Shown: positions 14,756-23,609, counted from the first letter of the stretch. The stretch: 36,862 nt of DNA from Desulfomonilaceae bacterium (GCA_031082285.1 JAVHLK010000048.1:1-36862); one strand, 5' to 3'. Translations and numbers: made by a program. The notes: generated by a model not told the origin, from the sequence alone.

Positions 14756-15461
14756 CCAGTAGGAAGAGCATGGATTCCGTGACCTCGGTCATGGCCCCGA
14801 GCATATCGCCTGTCATGCATCCCATCCGTCTTTGAAAGTACCAGAGAATCCCCGCAGTCAATGCGACAAAGACCAGAATAAGCAAGATGCCTGGCCAACC
14901 CAACCAGAAGGACAGGACCACGGGGATAAGCAATCCCCAGAAGTCGGCCGGCTTCAAGCTATTTCCGAAGAGCGCATGGCCGGTGCCGCCATCCGGTCTC
15001 CCGTACTCGAGAAAATGTATGCCGAGCACCTGTCCTGCCCGAGCATAGGCGGGGATGACGATCAACAACAGATGCCGGTGACCGTCCAAGCCCGTGATTC
15101 CTCCCCATTTCATGAGCAGCCCGCAAACAACGGCAATGAGCCCCATGGCCCCGATCCGGCTGTCTTTCATAATTGCAAGGGCTTGCGCCCTCGACCGGTG
15201 TCCCAGCAGACCGTCCGCGGTGTCTCCCAGCCCGTCCAGATGAAAGGCTCCGGTGACCACGACGAGGAAGACCACGTCGAGGAGAGATGCAATGTTCTGC
15301 GGCCACAGTCGCAGCATGCACCAATCAAAGGCCGCGAGCAACACACCCACAATGATGCCCACCAGCGGAAAGAACGGCACCATCCGCTGAGGATCGTAAG
15401 TATTGGCCTTCCCGATAGGGAGAAGCGTGAGGAACCGTATGGCGGAAATGAGACCGATCAT
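14733..15461 (-). CDS. cobS: Adenosylcobinamide-GDP ribazoletransferase (cobalamin synthase) CobS
   Basis: A 242-residue integral membrane enzyme of the CobS/CobV family. It joins alpha-ribazole (or its 5'-phosphate) to adenosylcobinamide-GDP, the last assembly step of adenosylcobalamin. The family signature GAFHLDGLGDTADGLLG is complete, with KDSRIGAMGLIA following it and an N-terminal AIRFLTLLPIG. Several hydrophobic helices are evident. It is the last gene of the bza-cob unit, 512 bp downstream of bzaE across a repeat-rich spacer, and its stop codon abuts the left direct repeat. Confidence 0.95.
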   Translation of the reverse strand: MIGLISAIRFLTLLPIGKANTYDPQRMVPFFPLVGIIVGVLLAAFDWCMLRLWPQNIASLLDVVFLVVVTGAFHLDGLGDTADGLLGHRSRAQALAIMKDSRIGAMGLIAVVCGLLMKWGGITGLDGHRHLLLIVIPAYARAGQVLGIHFLEYGRPDGGTGHALFGNSLKPADFWGLLIPVVLSFWLGWPGILLILVFVALTAGILWYFQRRMGCMTGDMLGAMTEVTESMLFLLVTAGASV

Positions 15462-15973
15462 GCGTGCACTCTTGTCATCACAGGGTTAGTCGTTTCACGT
15501 GAAGAAGAAAGTGCGAACCACAAAGACATCAAAAAGAAAGAGATCTCGCGCGGAGACACAGAGAACGCGGAGAAGACAAAGAATCAGAAAGATTGAACCA
15601 TCAAGACACAAAGACACCCGGAAGAGGAGAAAATCTTAATTGGGGACAGTACGACCGGTAGCGTCACTGCCTGCCCCTCACCGCCCTGCCGGGCGTGGGA
15701 AGAAAGAGTATCCCGCGAAACGCGGGAAGGCCGGCGCTACCAAGAGACCGCTGCATCGCGCGGGGACAGTACGATATTCTCGTTCCCAGGCTCTGCGTGG
15801 TTCCCAACAGACCGCCGGCAAGGGAAACGGCGGGCGCAGCCCACCCCTGCTGTTGTTTTGCATTCCTTCATCCGGGCAACTCCTTGTCATCTCTGGATAT
15901 GTTCCTTCTCTTTCTTCTCTTCTTGGTGTCTTCGTGTCTTGGTGGTCGATTTCTTGTCCTCTTCCGTGAACAG
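15462..15973. repeat. Spacer made of interspersed repeat-like sequence
   Basis: No gene is convincing in 512 bases. Near 15513-15590 is a purine-rich element (ACCACAAAGACATCAAAAAG, then GGAGACACAGAGAACGCGG), and near 15905-15950 a related element lies in the opposite polarity (its complement reads CCACCAAGACACGAAGACAC). Between them are short inverted pieces (GGTAGCG and CGCTACC, at 15658 and 15734) and TCGTTCCCAGGCTCTGCGTGG-like sequence. These resemble interspersed elements I associate with intergenic DNA of deltaproteobacteria; that identification is from memory, not a search. Confidence 0.5.
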
Positions 15974-17482
15974 TTACATTTTCGCGTCCGCTGCAGCCCG
16001 CGAAATCATCTCCCGGAGTTCATTCTTGATATCGGCCTTCAGGTCATCGACCCGCGGCAGACGCGTCGTCTCCCGTGCGGTCTTCAGCAACTGTTGGAAC
16101 AGTTTGACCAAGTAATCGTTTACGGTCTCGGACACAGGACCGGCGACTGATTTGCGCCAATATATGGAGGATTCGGACCGGGACATATCCTGGAGCACGT
16201 ACAGACACGCGTGGACGACGAGTTCCGACATCCACTTCACTCGGGCATCTCTGTATGAAACTTCACCCTCAAAACCAAACATGCCGGTCTCCATGAGCCT
16301 GCCCTGTTCTTTGAACACCCGGTAGCCCGAGGTGCCCATCAGCACGATCTCACAATGGCACAGGAGATTGGCCGTCCTGTCCAACCTGTCGAGGAGGTTG
16401 TTGCGCTGCAGGAACTCCAGATTCTGCTCGAGATCGTCAATGGTGCTGTCCGGCACGAACATGAGAAATCCTACTTCCGGCTCGATTGCCACGGACCGGC
16501 ACAGGCTCAAGGCCCGTTCACCGGCATCCTGCGAACAAGACTTGTGGAGATTTCCGAGCACCCACGGGGATCCGCTCTCAATGCCCAGCAGCAGACTTTT
16601 CAGCCCCGCCGAGGTGAGGTGCTCCAAGATCTCGGCATCCAGATCGTTGGAGCGCGTCTCCATGCCGAACGTGATTCCCATAGGACGGATCAGTTCGGCG
16701 AGATCCAGGACACGAGACTTGCCTCGTTTGCCAGGCCCGACAAAATTCGGGTCCACAAAGTAGAAATCCCGAAATCCCAGGTTCGTGAGCCGAGTCATCT
16801 CTTCCGCCACATTCCCGGGGGACCGGCCTCGCCACACCGCTCCGTCATGGTAGAAGACCGGCACAGGACAGAAACTGCAGTGATTGTAACACCCTCTGGA
16901 GGCCAGCACGCTCGCGGTCGTGGCGCCTCCCCGATCCCGGAACGGGAATGGAAACGTGTCAGGACACGGGTCCGGTATTCGCGGTGAAGCCATGCCGACG
17001 CCTCGAGAGGTCCGGTAAGCCAGCCCCGGAACGTCTGTCCATTCTCTCCGTTTGCTGAGCCTCGCAGCCAGCTCCGTGAGGGTGTGTTCGCACTCCCCCA
17101 CTGCAATGGTGTCCACGGCCGGTGCTTCTCTGAGAATTGCCTGGTAGGCCAGTGTCGGAAAGAAACCGAACAGGTTGACATGCCCCTCGAAGCCGGCAGA
17201 CCTCAACTCGGAGATCGAATCAAACAGCTTGGGAGTGTGTTCCCAGAAATAGACGGCATTGATACAGAGGAGCGCGGGAGAGACTCCCAAGATATGGGAT
17301 TGCGTACGGTCAAAATCCCAGTCATTCTTCGTGGTGTCGAGAAAATGCACGTCGTGACCGGCCCGTTCCAGGCAGGCTGCCGCATAGCCTCCTATCAAAC
17401 AGGACCAGAGCGGGGTATTGGCGATATCATTAAAACGCTTTTCCGAACGGATCCGCGGGTGTTCCAGAACAAGCGCGATCAT
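15974..17482 (-). CDS. bzaE: B12-binding-domain radical SAM methyltransferase, BzaE-like
   Basis: A 502-residue radical SAM protein. Residues 1-150 form a cobalamin-binding-like Rossmann domain (VLEHPRIRSEKRFNDIANTP, then FFPTLAYQAIL and AVGECEHTLTELA). The radical SAM cluster motif is C198-x3-C202-x2-C205 in SRGCYNHCSFC, with GMETRSNDLDAEILEHL and LLLGIESGSPWVL downstream. In the Eubacterium limosum pathway BzaE converts 5-methoxy-6-methylbenzimidazole to 5,6-dimethylbenzimidazole. The name rests on family type and on gene order cobT-bzaC-bzaD-bzaE, which is kept here. The ATG at 17482 overlaps the bzaD stop by four bases (ATGA), so the pair is coupled. BzaD and BzaE roles could be swapped, because both are the same class. 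Confidence 0.8.
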   Translation of the reverse strand: MIALVLEHPRIRSEKRFNDIANTPLWSCLIGGYAAACLERAGHDVHFLDTTKNDWDFDRTQSHILGVSPALLCINAVYFWEHTPKLFDSISELRSAGFEGHVNLFGFFPTLAYQAILREAPAVDTIAVGECEHTLTELAARLSKRREWTDVPGLAYRTSRGVGMASPRIPDPCPDTFPFPFRDRGGATTASVLASRGCYNHCSFCPVPVFYHDGAVWRGRSPGNVAEEMTRLTNLGFRDFYFVDPNFVGPGKRGKSRVLDLAELIRPMGITFGMETRSNDLDAEILEHLTSAGLKSLLLGIESGSPWVLGNLHKSCSQDAGERALSLCRSVAIEPEVGFLMFVPDSTIDDLEQNLEFLQRNNLLDRLDRTANLLCHCEIVLMGTSGYRVFKEQGRLMETGMFGFEGEVSYRDARVKWMSELVVHACLYVLQDMSRSESSIYWRKSVAGPVSETVNDYLVKLFQQLLKTARETTRLPRVDDLKADIKNELREMISRAAADAKM

Positions 17483-18819
17483 GACTTGTAGTCCTCCATC
17501 CTCGTAGTGAGTCCCAGGCGTGAAAAGACACCTGCGACGTGGCAAAGAGCCTCCAACTCGTGCAACACGTGGGCAGACCCGATGGGATTGTGGTACACCG
17601 GGTAGAGCAGATCGACCCGAGGATCGAGTAGTCCTGCATTGAGGAGTTTACTCGTGAGCAACGCGTCTGGATACAATCGGACGTTGTTGAATATGACCGC
17701 ACCCAGATTCCCCACCGGGTGATGGACATCCAGGATACTGTGCAGCATGTCCCTCGCTTCCGCGACGTGAGCGCGAGTTTCCCCGGGTAGATTGATGAGA
17801 AAATGGCACATGGTGAGCACACCAATGGCCGCGGTTATGCGCGCGGCGCGGAGGACGTCCTTTTTGGACATGCGTTTATTGAGAACTTTCAGACCGTGCT
17901 CCGTGAGCGCGTCCGCGGAGAAGTAGACCGCGCACAACCCTGCCCTGACAGCCAAATCCGTCAACTGTTCGGTCAGCGTGTCCTCTCGAAAGAAGCCCGT
18001 CCAGTCGATCGGCAGTTTCCTTCGCAGAATCTCCCGGCAGACCGCTTCAAAATGATCAGCGGGGCGGTTCACCACCGAATCGGTGAAATGAAACAGACTG
18101 AGCCCGTGTTCCTTATTGAGGCACTCCATCTCGTCGACGATCTTCACGGGACTTCGGAGCCTCATCTTCCTCCCGCCCAACGAAGGGTACACGCAGTACG
18201 CGCAGTGCAGATCGCATCCACGTTTGCCTTCAATGCCCACGGCTGCCACGTATTTGTTCCCTCGTGTGTAGTCTGCCGGGCGAAAGAGATCGACATCCAT
18301 TTCAGGTAATGCATCCATGTTGATGTGATCCCCGCGGGGATTATCGTCGAGACCGTAGCTGCTTCTCCAGATCAATCCGGGCACGGATTCAAGAGAGGAC
18401 GACCCGAGCAACTGTGGGAAGGCTCCCTCCCCTTCACCGATCAGGCCGCAATCGATCTCCGGGCATTCGTGCATGAGACGCTTTCCGAACAGGGAAAATG
18501 CAGGACCGCCGGCCAATATCCTGGCTGCCGGCACCAGCAAACGGACCATACGGGCTGAGGTTTTCAACGAAGACAAATAGGAGGTCTGGTGACCGGCAAG
18601 TGGATCCATGTTCCTCATGGAAAGGGCAACCACGTCTGGATTGAAATCGAGCAGAGCTTGCTTGAGTGCCGGCCATGGATCTGATTGCAGATTCATGTCA
18701 AGGGCCTGCTTTTCGAACCGGTCGGGTATCAGCCGGGACAGCCTGGAAAGCCCCAGCGGATACACCCGTTCTCCGGCGCCCAAATGGGAAGTTGGAATTT
18801 GTACGAGCAGAATGCGCAT
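17479..18819 (-). CDS. bzaD: B12-binding-domain radical SAM methyltransferase, BzaD-like
   Basis: A 446-residue protein with an N-terminal cobalamin-binding-type domain (MRILLVQIPTSHLGAGERVY, PDVVALSMRN, ARILAGGPAFSLFG and LIGEGEGAFPQLL) and a radical SAM core with C202-x3-C206-x2-C209 in KRGCDLHCAYC. Later landmarks are VYFSADALTEHGLKVLNKR and HFLINLPGET. In the known anaerobic route BzaD adds the C6 methyl to 5-methoxybenzimidazole. I chose the ATG at 18819, with GGAGACAC before it; the frame is open much further upstream, but that part is repeat-like spacer sequence. It is 322 bp downstream of bzaC and overlaps bzaE by four bases. Confidence 0.8.
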   Translation of the reverse strand: MRILLVQIPTSHLGAGERVYPLGLSRLSRLIPDRFEKQALDMNLQSDPWPALKQALLDFNPDVVALSMRNMDPLAGHQTSYLSSLKTSARMVRLLVPAARILAGGPAFSLFGKRLMHECPEIDCGLIGEGEGAFPQLLGSSSLESVPGLIWRSSYGLDDNPRGDHINMDALPEMDVDLFRPADYTRGNKYVAAVGIEGKRGCDLHCAYCVYPSLGGRKMRLRSPVKIVDEMECLNKEHGLSLFHFTDSVVNRPADHFEAVCREILRRKLPIDWTGFFREDTLTEQLTDLAVRAGLCAVYFSADALTEHGLKVLNKRMSKKDVLRAARITAAIGVLTMCHFLINLPGETRAHVAEARDMLHSILDVHHPVGNLGAVIFNNVRLYPDALLTSKLLNAGLLDPRVDLLYPVYHNPIGSAHVLHELEALCHVAGVFSRLGLTTRMEDYKS

Positions 18820-19141
18820 GTGTCTCCGGTCGGTGAATGTCTTCAGTATGACCGGCATCTTGCCGGTCATAGTACTCCGCGGAGAAGATACGGAGCTGTA
18901 TTCTGTTCCCGCTACCGAATCGGAGTCCTGGAACCAGAGCTTACCGGGCACGGAGGCCCGGGCTACGGCAGATTCCACGATGCTTTGCACGGCTTCCGTG
19001 GGACGGGCGTCCCTGCCCGTCATTTTCAGGCACCTTCCCGGCTGAGATGCGGAACCAATCTTTCTCTGGAGCCCGGCCGCCGGCGGGAAGCCGGATGGGC
19101 CTCCGTGCCGGCATGCGTAGTACCACACGGCGTCCCATGGT
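18820..19141. repeat. Repeat-like spacer inside the bza operon
   Basis: This 322-bp gap between bzaC and bzaD is built of short inverted elements. The clearest is a 9-bp hairpin, ATGACCGGC (18848-18856) and GCCGGTCAT (18862-18870) with a 5-base loop. Others include GGGACGGGCGTCCCTGCCCG near 19000 and a CCGGCCGCCGGCGG run near 19077. The bzaD frame stays open through it, but the translation is low-complexity and lacks family features. I read it as inserted intergenic repeats that preserved the frame by chance. Confidence 0.5.
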
Positions 19142-20692
19142 TCACTCCAAGAGCAGCAGCCCAATGTACTTCACATACTGATCCTTTTCCGTCACTGGTT
19201 CCAGGGGGATGCCCGCGGTCCGCGCGGTAGTGTACACGTCGATTCCCGACCCCTCCATGGAAGGCCGGGCCTGATCCGGCCGGCGGCACGTGCCGTCTTC
19301 AGGACATGACTTGCATACGGGACAAGGACCGGCTCCAAATGCAAGTGCCTTGTGGAAGCCGGCCAGGAATGCTTTCCGTTCAAGTTGCAGGAGCCCGGCA
19401 TGGAACTCTCGCCCCGGCGGACTTCCTTCCAAGAGTAGACTCCACGTATAGGATTCCAGCATCTGCTTTGTGGACGTGCTCTCCATGCCGTGCGGAGGGC
19501 ATTGGAGGTTACGTCCGTACACGGCACATCCGCACTTGCACTTCACACGTACCCAGGCAGCGGTCACGATCTCTTGCACCGGCAGGAGAACCGCACGGCG
19601 AAATCCAACGGATCGGGCCTCGTATACCCAGTGATCCAGGTCCGTCTCTTCATGGTCCGGATTCCCTGTCGATGCCAGTAGGACCGAGGAATCAGTGGTC
19701 AGGTCCCGTATCCGAACGCGGCCCATGCCCGCGGATCTCAGCCATTTCACTACTTCCGCACTGTCATGACACGCGCCATCATAGGTGTTGAGCATCATGT
19801 TCAGATCGTACAGCGCACCCTTCTGAGGCGATCGGCCCCATCGGTCGGGAAAGTAGTCGTGAATGAGCACGAGACCATTCGGTTCGAGCAGTACCAGTGC
19901 CTTCTCAAGCAATTCCGGTGCTTCAACCGCGCCGTACGCATGCAGGAAATTGCTCAACACGATGAGGCCGAAGCGGTCTTGCGGGTCGAACTCAAAGGTT
20001 CGGAAGTCTCCTTCGATGATTCTGAACCTGTCCCACGCTTCCTCCTCCGGATAGAGCGTTTGTGCCGCCTGAATCACCTCCGGCAATTCAAACAGCGTTA
20101 CGTGGCCGTGGTCTTTGTTCCTTATGAGCGCCCTGCTCAGGGTGCCGGCTCCTCCACCCACATCAAGTACGGGAGGTTCCCATGTCTCCGACGATAGTAG
20201 CCGTGAGATTTCTTCGGCCTTGCCGCGTACCAGCTGATCCATGGCCCGGACGTAGTGGAATGTTCGTGTCGCGTAGTCCTGTTGAGCTAAGCAACCGTCA
20301 TTCGGTTTCCGTTCCACTCCTGATACCCTTTGGCCAAGCTCCTGCCACTTCGGTCGCATGTGTCGCCGGTAAAGGAAGAAATCGCCCATATAGGTTGGGC
20401 CGGCCGGCACCAGATAGAGCCGGGCAACCTGGCTGTTGAACCAAAACCCATTCGCTGAATGAACGAGATTAAGGGATTCCAACACCCTAAGGAGACGAAG
20501 GAGCTCAGCCTGGTGACAGCCCGCTGCTCGAGCGAGAGCATCAAGCCGGCAGCAGTGTCGCTCGAGCAATGCGAACAGCTTCAGATCCAACGCGGCAAAA
20601 AGGGTTTCCGAGTACCAGTAGGCCGTGGACAGATCCTCCAGGTACTGGAAATCCCTGTGAGCCGGGTCCGCGTCTTGAAAGGGAAATCGCAT
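19142..20692 (-). CDS. bzaC: O-methyltransferase BzaC-like, fused to a C-terminal DUF2284 domain
   Basis: A 516-residue two-domain protein. Residues 1-340 are a class I SAM O-methyltransferase of the plant-type/hydroxyneurosporene family: a winged-helix dimerisation part to about residue 100, SAM motif PVLDVGGGAGTLSRAL (174-189), then LSNFLHAYGAVEAPELL and a PNGLVLIHDYF strand. This fits BzaC, which methylates 5-hydroxybenzimidazole to 5-methoxybenzimidazole. Residues about 355-516 look like a DUF2284 domain with eight Cys in two groups (385, 387, 389, 398 and 457, 460, 463, 469), including NLQCPPHG and GPCPVCKSC, and so probably bind metal. The domain's role here is unknown. The gene lies between cobT and bzaD, the same place as bzaC in the Eubacterium limosum cluster. 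Confidence 0.82.
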   Translation of the reverse strand: MRFPFQDADPAHRDFQYLEDLSTAYWYSETLFAALDLKLFALLERHCCRLDALARAAGCHQAELLRLLRVLESLNLVHSANGFWFNSQVARLYLVPAGPTYMGDFFLYRRHMRPKWQELGQRVSGVERKPNDGCLAQQDYATRTFHYVRAMDQLVRGKAEEISRLLSSETWEPPVLDVGGGAGTLSRALIRNKDHGHVTLFELPEVIQAAQTLYPEEEAWDRFRIIEGDFRTFEFDPQDRFGLIVLSNFLHAYGAVEAPELLEKALVLLEPNGLVLIHDYFPDRWGRSPQKGALYDLNMMLNTYDGACHDSAEVVKWLRSAGMGRVRIRDLTTDSSVLLASTGNPDHEETDLDHWVYEARSVGFRRAVLLPVQEIVTAAWVRVKCKCGCAVYGRNLQCPPHGMESTSTKQMLESYTWSLLLEGSPPGREFHAGLLQLERKAFLAGFHKALAFGAGPCPVCKSCPEDGTCRRPDQARPSMEGSGIDVYTTARTAGIPLEPVTEKDQYVKYIGLLLLE

Positions 20693-21074
20693 GATTGTGA
20701 TTCCTAACTATAGTGTCGGCCCTTGAATACTGCGGACACCTTCACGTTTGTCATTGCCGTAGGGGTAGGTCCCCGTGCCTACCCTGGGCGGCCACAGGGG
20801 GCCGCCCCTACAGGAGGGCGTGGCAATCTCAGCCTTTCATGAATCATTGAGATTGCTTTCCCGCGGGACGCGGGACTGCGCTCCTCGCAATGACAGGAGC
20901 GATAGGTTGGAGCGTTGAGGAAATGGGTTAAGATCACCGCGAAATTCAAAGCGCGTCACTATAGTCGATTTCGTAAGTACGATCACGTCATTTGGTCCGC
21001 ACTCTCGACGAGTACCGATCAGGATCCGTCTCAAGTACTGGGGCCGGCGAACAGCGGCAATCCACTAGGGCGGG
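20693..21074. repeat. Repeat-like spacer between cobT and bzaC
   Basis: This 382-bp spacer contains two tandem hairpins, GGGTAGG/CCTACCC (20763-20769 and 20778-20784) and GGGCGGCC/GGCCGCCC (20786-20793 and 20799-20806). They are followed by a segment near 20845-20898 (GAGATTGCTTTCCCGCGGGA ending in CTCGCAATGACAGG) of a type common in intergenic DNA. No gene is supported. The hairpins could affect mRNA stability between cobT and bzaC, which is inference. Confidence 0.5.
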
Positions 21075-22193
21075 CTATGCCCGCCGGCTCAGTGGGACGT
21101 CTCGCTGGACCCTACGATCCTGGGACTCTGGTGACGACACGGCCGCTTGGTCGAATGTCAGCATCTCACAGGCAACGCGAGACGATGCGACCAAGATGGA
21201 CAACCCGAAAGCCGCGCCGGTCCCTTCACCGAGCCTCATACCCAGATCCACGAGTGGATCGAGCGCCAGTTCATCGAGCATCAACTTGTGGCCGGCCACC
21301 GCGGAAAGATGGCCCGCGAACAGATAGTTGCGTGCTTCAGGATGAAAACGCGAAGCGAGCAACGCGGCCGCGGTGGAAATGAACCCGTCTACGACCACCG
21401 GCGTCCGGCTCGCACACGCGGCTAGGATCATTCCTGCAATACCGCCTATCTCGAAACCGCCTACCTTGGCAAGCACGTCCAGCGGGTCGTCCGGATCGGG
21501 CCGGTTAAGAGCCAAGGACCGTTTCACCACCTCAATCTTGTGTTTCAAAGCGTTCCCGTCGATGCCCGTGCCTCGATTCACCGTCTCCGCCGGGTCCTGT
21601 TTCAGGAAGGCCGCAGCGATGGCCGCGGACGGGGTCGTGTTTCCTATTCCCATATCACCGGTCCCAAGCGCGTGGAGGCCCCGTGCCTTCTCTTCTTCAA
21701 ACACGCTGATTCCGGCCTCGAGCGATCGTCGCGCCTCATCTCGCGACATTGCCGGGCCCTGAGACATGTCCGCGGTTCCATCGGCAATTCTCCTGTGCAA
21801 CAGCCTCAAGTCCGGGAATTGCGGCTCTGCAAGCTCCGATAGCGGGCCGGACACGCCCATGTCCACGACCGTCAGCCGGGCGCCAACATGACGCGCGAGC
21901 ACATTGATGGCCGCGCCGCCCTTTGCGAAGTTGGCGACCATCTCCCGGGTGACTTCCTGGGGGAAAAGGCTGACTCCCCGGGCGACCACACCATGATCTC
22001 CGGCCATGACGACCACCGCGAGATCACGGATCTCAGGGCGAGGACTCCCCGTGATTCCTGCCAGTTGCACACACACTTCATGCAGGCGGCCCAAACTTCC
22101 CAGGGGGATGGCCAAAATGTCCTGGTGATGTTGAGCCGCCTCCATGGCGGCCTCATCGAGGCCGTCGATACGTGAGATGGTTTCCTCGATCAT
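21075..22193 (-). CDS. cobT: Nicotinate-nucleotide:dimethylbenzimidazole phosphoribosyltransferase CobT
   Basis: A 372-residue CobT. It transfers phosphoribose from nicotinate mononucleotide to a benzimidazole, giving alpha-ribazole 5'-phosphate. Family motifs in order are LGSLGRLHEVCVQLAGI, VVMAGDHGVVARGVS, PQEVTREMVANFAKGGAAIN, GTGDMGIGNTTPSAAI, GFEIGGIAGMILAA, VVVDGFISTAAALLA, and the C-terminal LGMRLGEGTGAA containing the catalytic Glu. It starts 14 bp after bzaF, so both share the riboswitch transcript. The C-terminal dozen residues (RRVQRDVPLSRRA) run beyond the usual end. Confidence 0.96.
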   Translation of the reverse strand: MIEETISRIDGLDEAAMEAAQHHQDILAIPLGSLGRLHEVCVQLAGITGSPRPEIRDLAVVVMAGDHGVVARGVSLFPQEVTREMVANFAKGGAAINVLARHVGARLTVVDMGVSGPLSELAEPQFPDLRLLHRRIADGTADMSQGPAMSRDEARRSLEAGISVFEEEKARGLHALGTGDMGIGNTTPSAAIAAAFLKQDPAETVNRGTGIDGNALKHKIEVVKRSLALNRPDPDDPLDVLAKVGGFEIGGIAGMILAACASRTPVVVDGFISTAAALLASRFHPEARNYLFAGHLSAVAGHKLMLDELALDPLVDLGMRLGEGTGAAFGLSILVASSRVACEMLTFDQAAVSSPESQDRRVQRDVPLSRRA

Positions 22194-22207
22194 GCCGGCC
22201 TCTTTCG

Positions 22208-23521
22208 TTACGCCTTGACGCTGTTCCTGAGCGTCTCTTCAAAGATATGCGCGGACGCCCTGTTCGCGCAGAATTCTCCACACATGGTGCAGACTTTGGA
22301 ATCTGAAGGTGAGCGTTCGCTCCGAATTCTCTCGGCGTCTTCAGGAAACAGGGCGTGCGTAAACTGTCCTTCCCAATTGGAATCGCGGCGTGCCTTACTC
22401 ATGGCGATGTCTCTCGGCAACGTCTTTTCAGGAAGCTTGCTCAGGTCACCGATATGGGCAGCCAGTTTGGCCACTTTGACGCCCTCGATGACGTCTGCTT
22501 CGGTGGGCAGCGCCAAATGCTCGGCCGGCGTGATGTAACAGATCAGATCCGCGCCGTACCGCGCGGATTGAGCCGCCCCGATAGCCGCCACGACGTGGTC
22601 GTACGCTGCGCCGATGTCAGTGGGAAGCGGTCCAAGCATGTAGTATGGAGCGTGATTGCTCATACGTTTCTGAAGGATGATATTGGCCTCGATCTCGTCC
22701 AAAGGCACGTGCCCGGGACCCTCCACCATCATCTGACATCCCATCCGCCGGCCTTCTTCAGCCAGTTCGCAATTTATCAACAGTTCCTGAATCATGGCAC
22801 GGTCGAAGGAGTCGGCAATCGCACCGGCTCGGAGTCCATTCCCCAAAGAGAGGACCACGTCGTATTTCTTCAAGATACTGACGACACGGTCGAATTTCTC
22901 ATACAGGGGATTCTCCTTCTTGTTGGACTTCATCCAGTCGACCATGAACGTGCCGCCTTTGCTCACCAACCCTCCGTAACGGTATCCTTGTTTTTCCAGA
23001 CGCTCGATGGTGTACAGATTGATTCCGCAGTGGATGGCCATGAAGGTGATTCCGTCGGCGCATTGCTGCTCGATAAGGTCGAACAGCAATGCGTCATCCA
23101 AGCGATTAGGATGGCCGTACTTGCGGTTGGCTTCACAAAAGGCCTGATACAACGGCACGTTACCCACGGGAAGATCCACCGCGGCGATGACCTCCCTTCG
23201 GATCTTGTCCAGGTTTCCGCCAACGGACAATTCCATCAGGGTATCGGCCCCCGCGTTCTGAGCCGCGACGGCCTTGCGGACCTCCGCGTCGATGTCTACG
23301 ATATCGGTGGACGTGCCGATAGAGGCATTGATCTTGGTGGTGAGACCGTTGCCAATAGCCACCACGTTGCACTTCCTATTCTTGTTCGATGGTATGACGA
23401 TCTGTCCGTTCGCGATACGTTCGCGTACCAGGTCAACGGACAATCCTTCCACCGACGCGGTGTGCTCCATTTCCGGGGTGGTGATGCCCTCGACAGCGAG
23501 TTCCACTTGGGTGCGGTCCAT
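22208..23521 (-). CDS. bzaF: 5-hydroxybenzimidazole synthase BzaF (ThiC paralogue)
   Basis: A 437-residue radical SAM enzyme of the ThiC superfamily. Motifs include IPSNKNRKCNVVAIG, TKINASIGTS, GADTLMELSVGG, PVGNVPLYQAF, TFMAIHCGIN and MVEGPGHVPLDEIE. The C-terminal cluster motif is C411-x2-C414-x3-C418 (CTMCGEFC). The superfamily also includes thiamin ThiC, but three context facts favour BzaF, which converts aminoimidazole ribotide to 5-hydroxybenzimidazole: a cobalamin riboswitch controls it instead of a TPP riboswitch, cobT follows by 14 bp, and bzaC/D/E-like genes lie downstream. AAGGAG precedes the ATG. This is the committed step of lower-ligand synthesis without oxygen. Confidence 0.9.
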   Translation of the reverse strand: MDRTQVELAVEGITTPEMEHTASVEGLSVDLVRERIANGQIVIPSNKNRKCNVVAIGNGLTTKINASIGTSTDIVDIDAEVRKAVAAQNAGADTLMELSVGGNLDKIRREVIAAVDLPVGNVPLYQAFCEANRKYGHPNRLDDALLFDLIEQQCADGITFMAIHCGINLYTIERLEKQGYRYGGLVSKGGTFMVDWMKSNKKENPLYEKFDRVVSILKKYDVVLSLGNGLRAGAIADSFDRAMIQELLINCELAEEGRRMGCQMMVEGPGHVPLDEIEANIILQKRMSNHAPYYMLGPLPTDIGAAYDHVVAAIGAAQSARYGADLICYITPAEHLALPTEADVIEGVKVAKLAAHIGDLSKLPEKTLPRDIAMSKARRDSNWEGQFTHALFPEDAERIRSERSPSDSKVCTMCGEFCANRASAHIFEETLRNSVKA

Positions 23522-23549
23522 GATCTTCTCCTTTCACTGTTCTTCGGCC

Positions 23550-23586
23550 AAAAAAAAATCCTCAAGCGTTAAACGCTTGAGGATTT
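23550..23586 (-). terminator. Rho-independent terminator of the cobalamin riboswitch
   Basis: A near-perfect inverted repeat (arms 23557-23570 and 23572-23585, core TCCTCAAGCG/CGCTTGAGGA) is followed on the minus strand by an uninterrupted T run. It lies between the aptamer and bzaF, 29 bases before the start codon. This makes it the expression platform: the leader terminates when cofactor is bound. Confidence 0.92.
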
Positions 23587-23609
23587 GCCTTCTCCGCAAA
23601 CGGATCCTT

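Noticed and set aside
18820-19164. Longer bzaD starting at 19164
   Set aside because: The added 115 residues derive from hairpin-rich repeat sequence and lack B12-domain features; the ATG at 18819 has a ribosome binding site and starts the family's first strand.
22208-23521. Annotation as thiamin phosphomethylpyrimidine synthase ThiC
   Set aside because: The superfamily is right, but the cobalamin riboswitch, the 14-bp spacing to cobT and the bzaC/D/E-like genes downstream favour BzaF. A phylogeny would settle it.
22355-23572. 405-codon plus-strand open frame
   Set aside because: Antisense to bzaF and running through its terminator; no recognisable motif.
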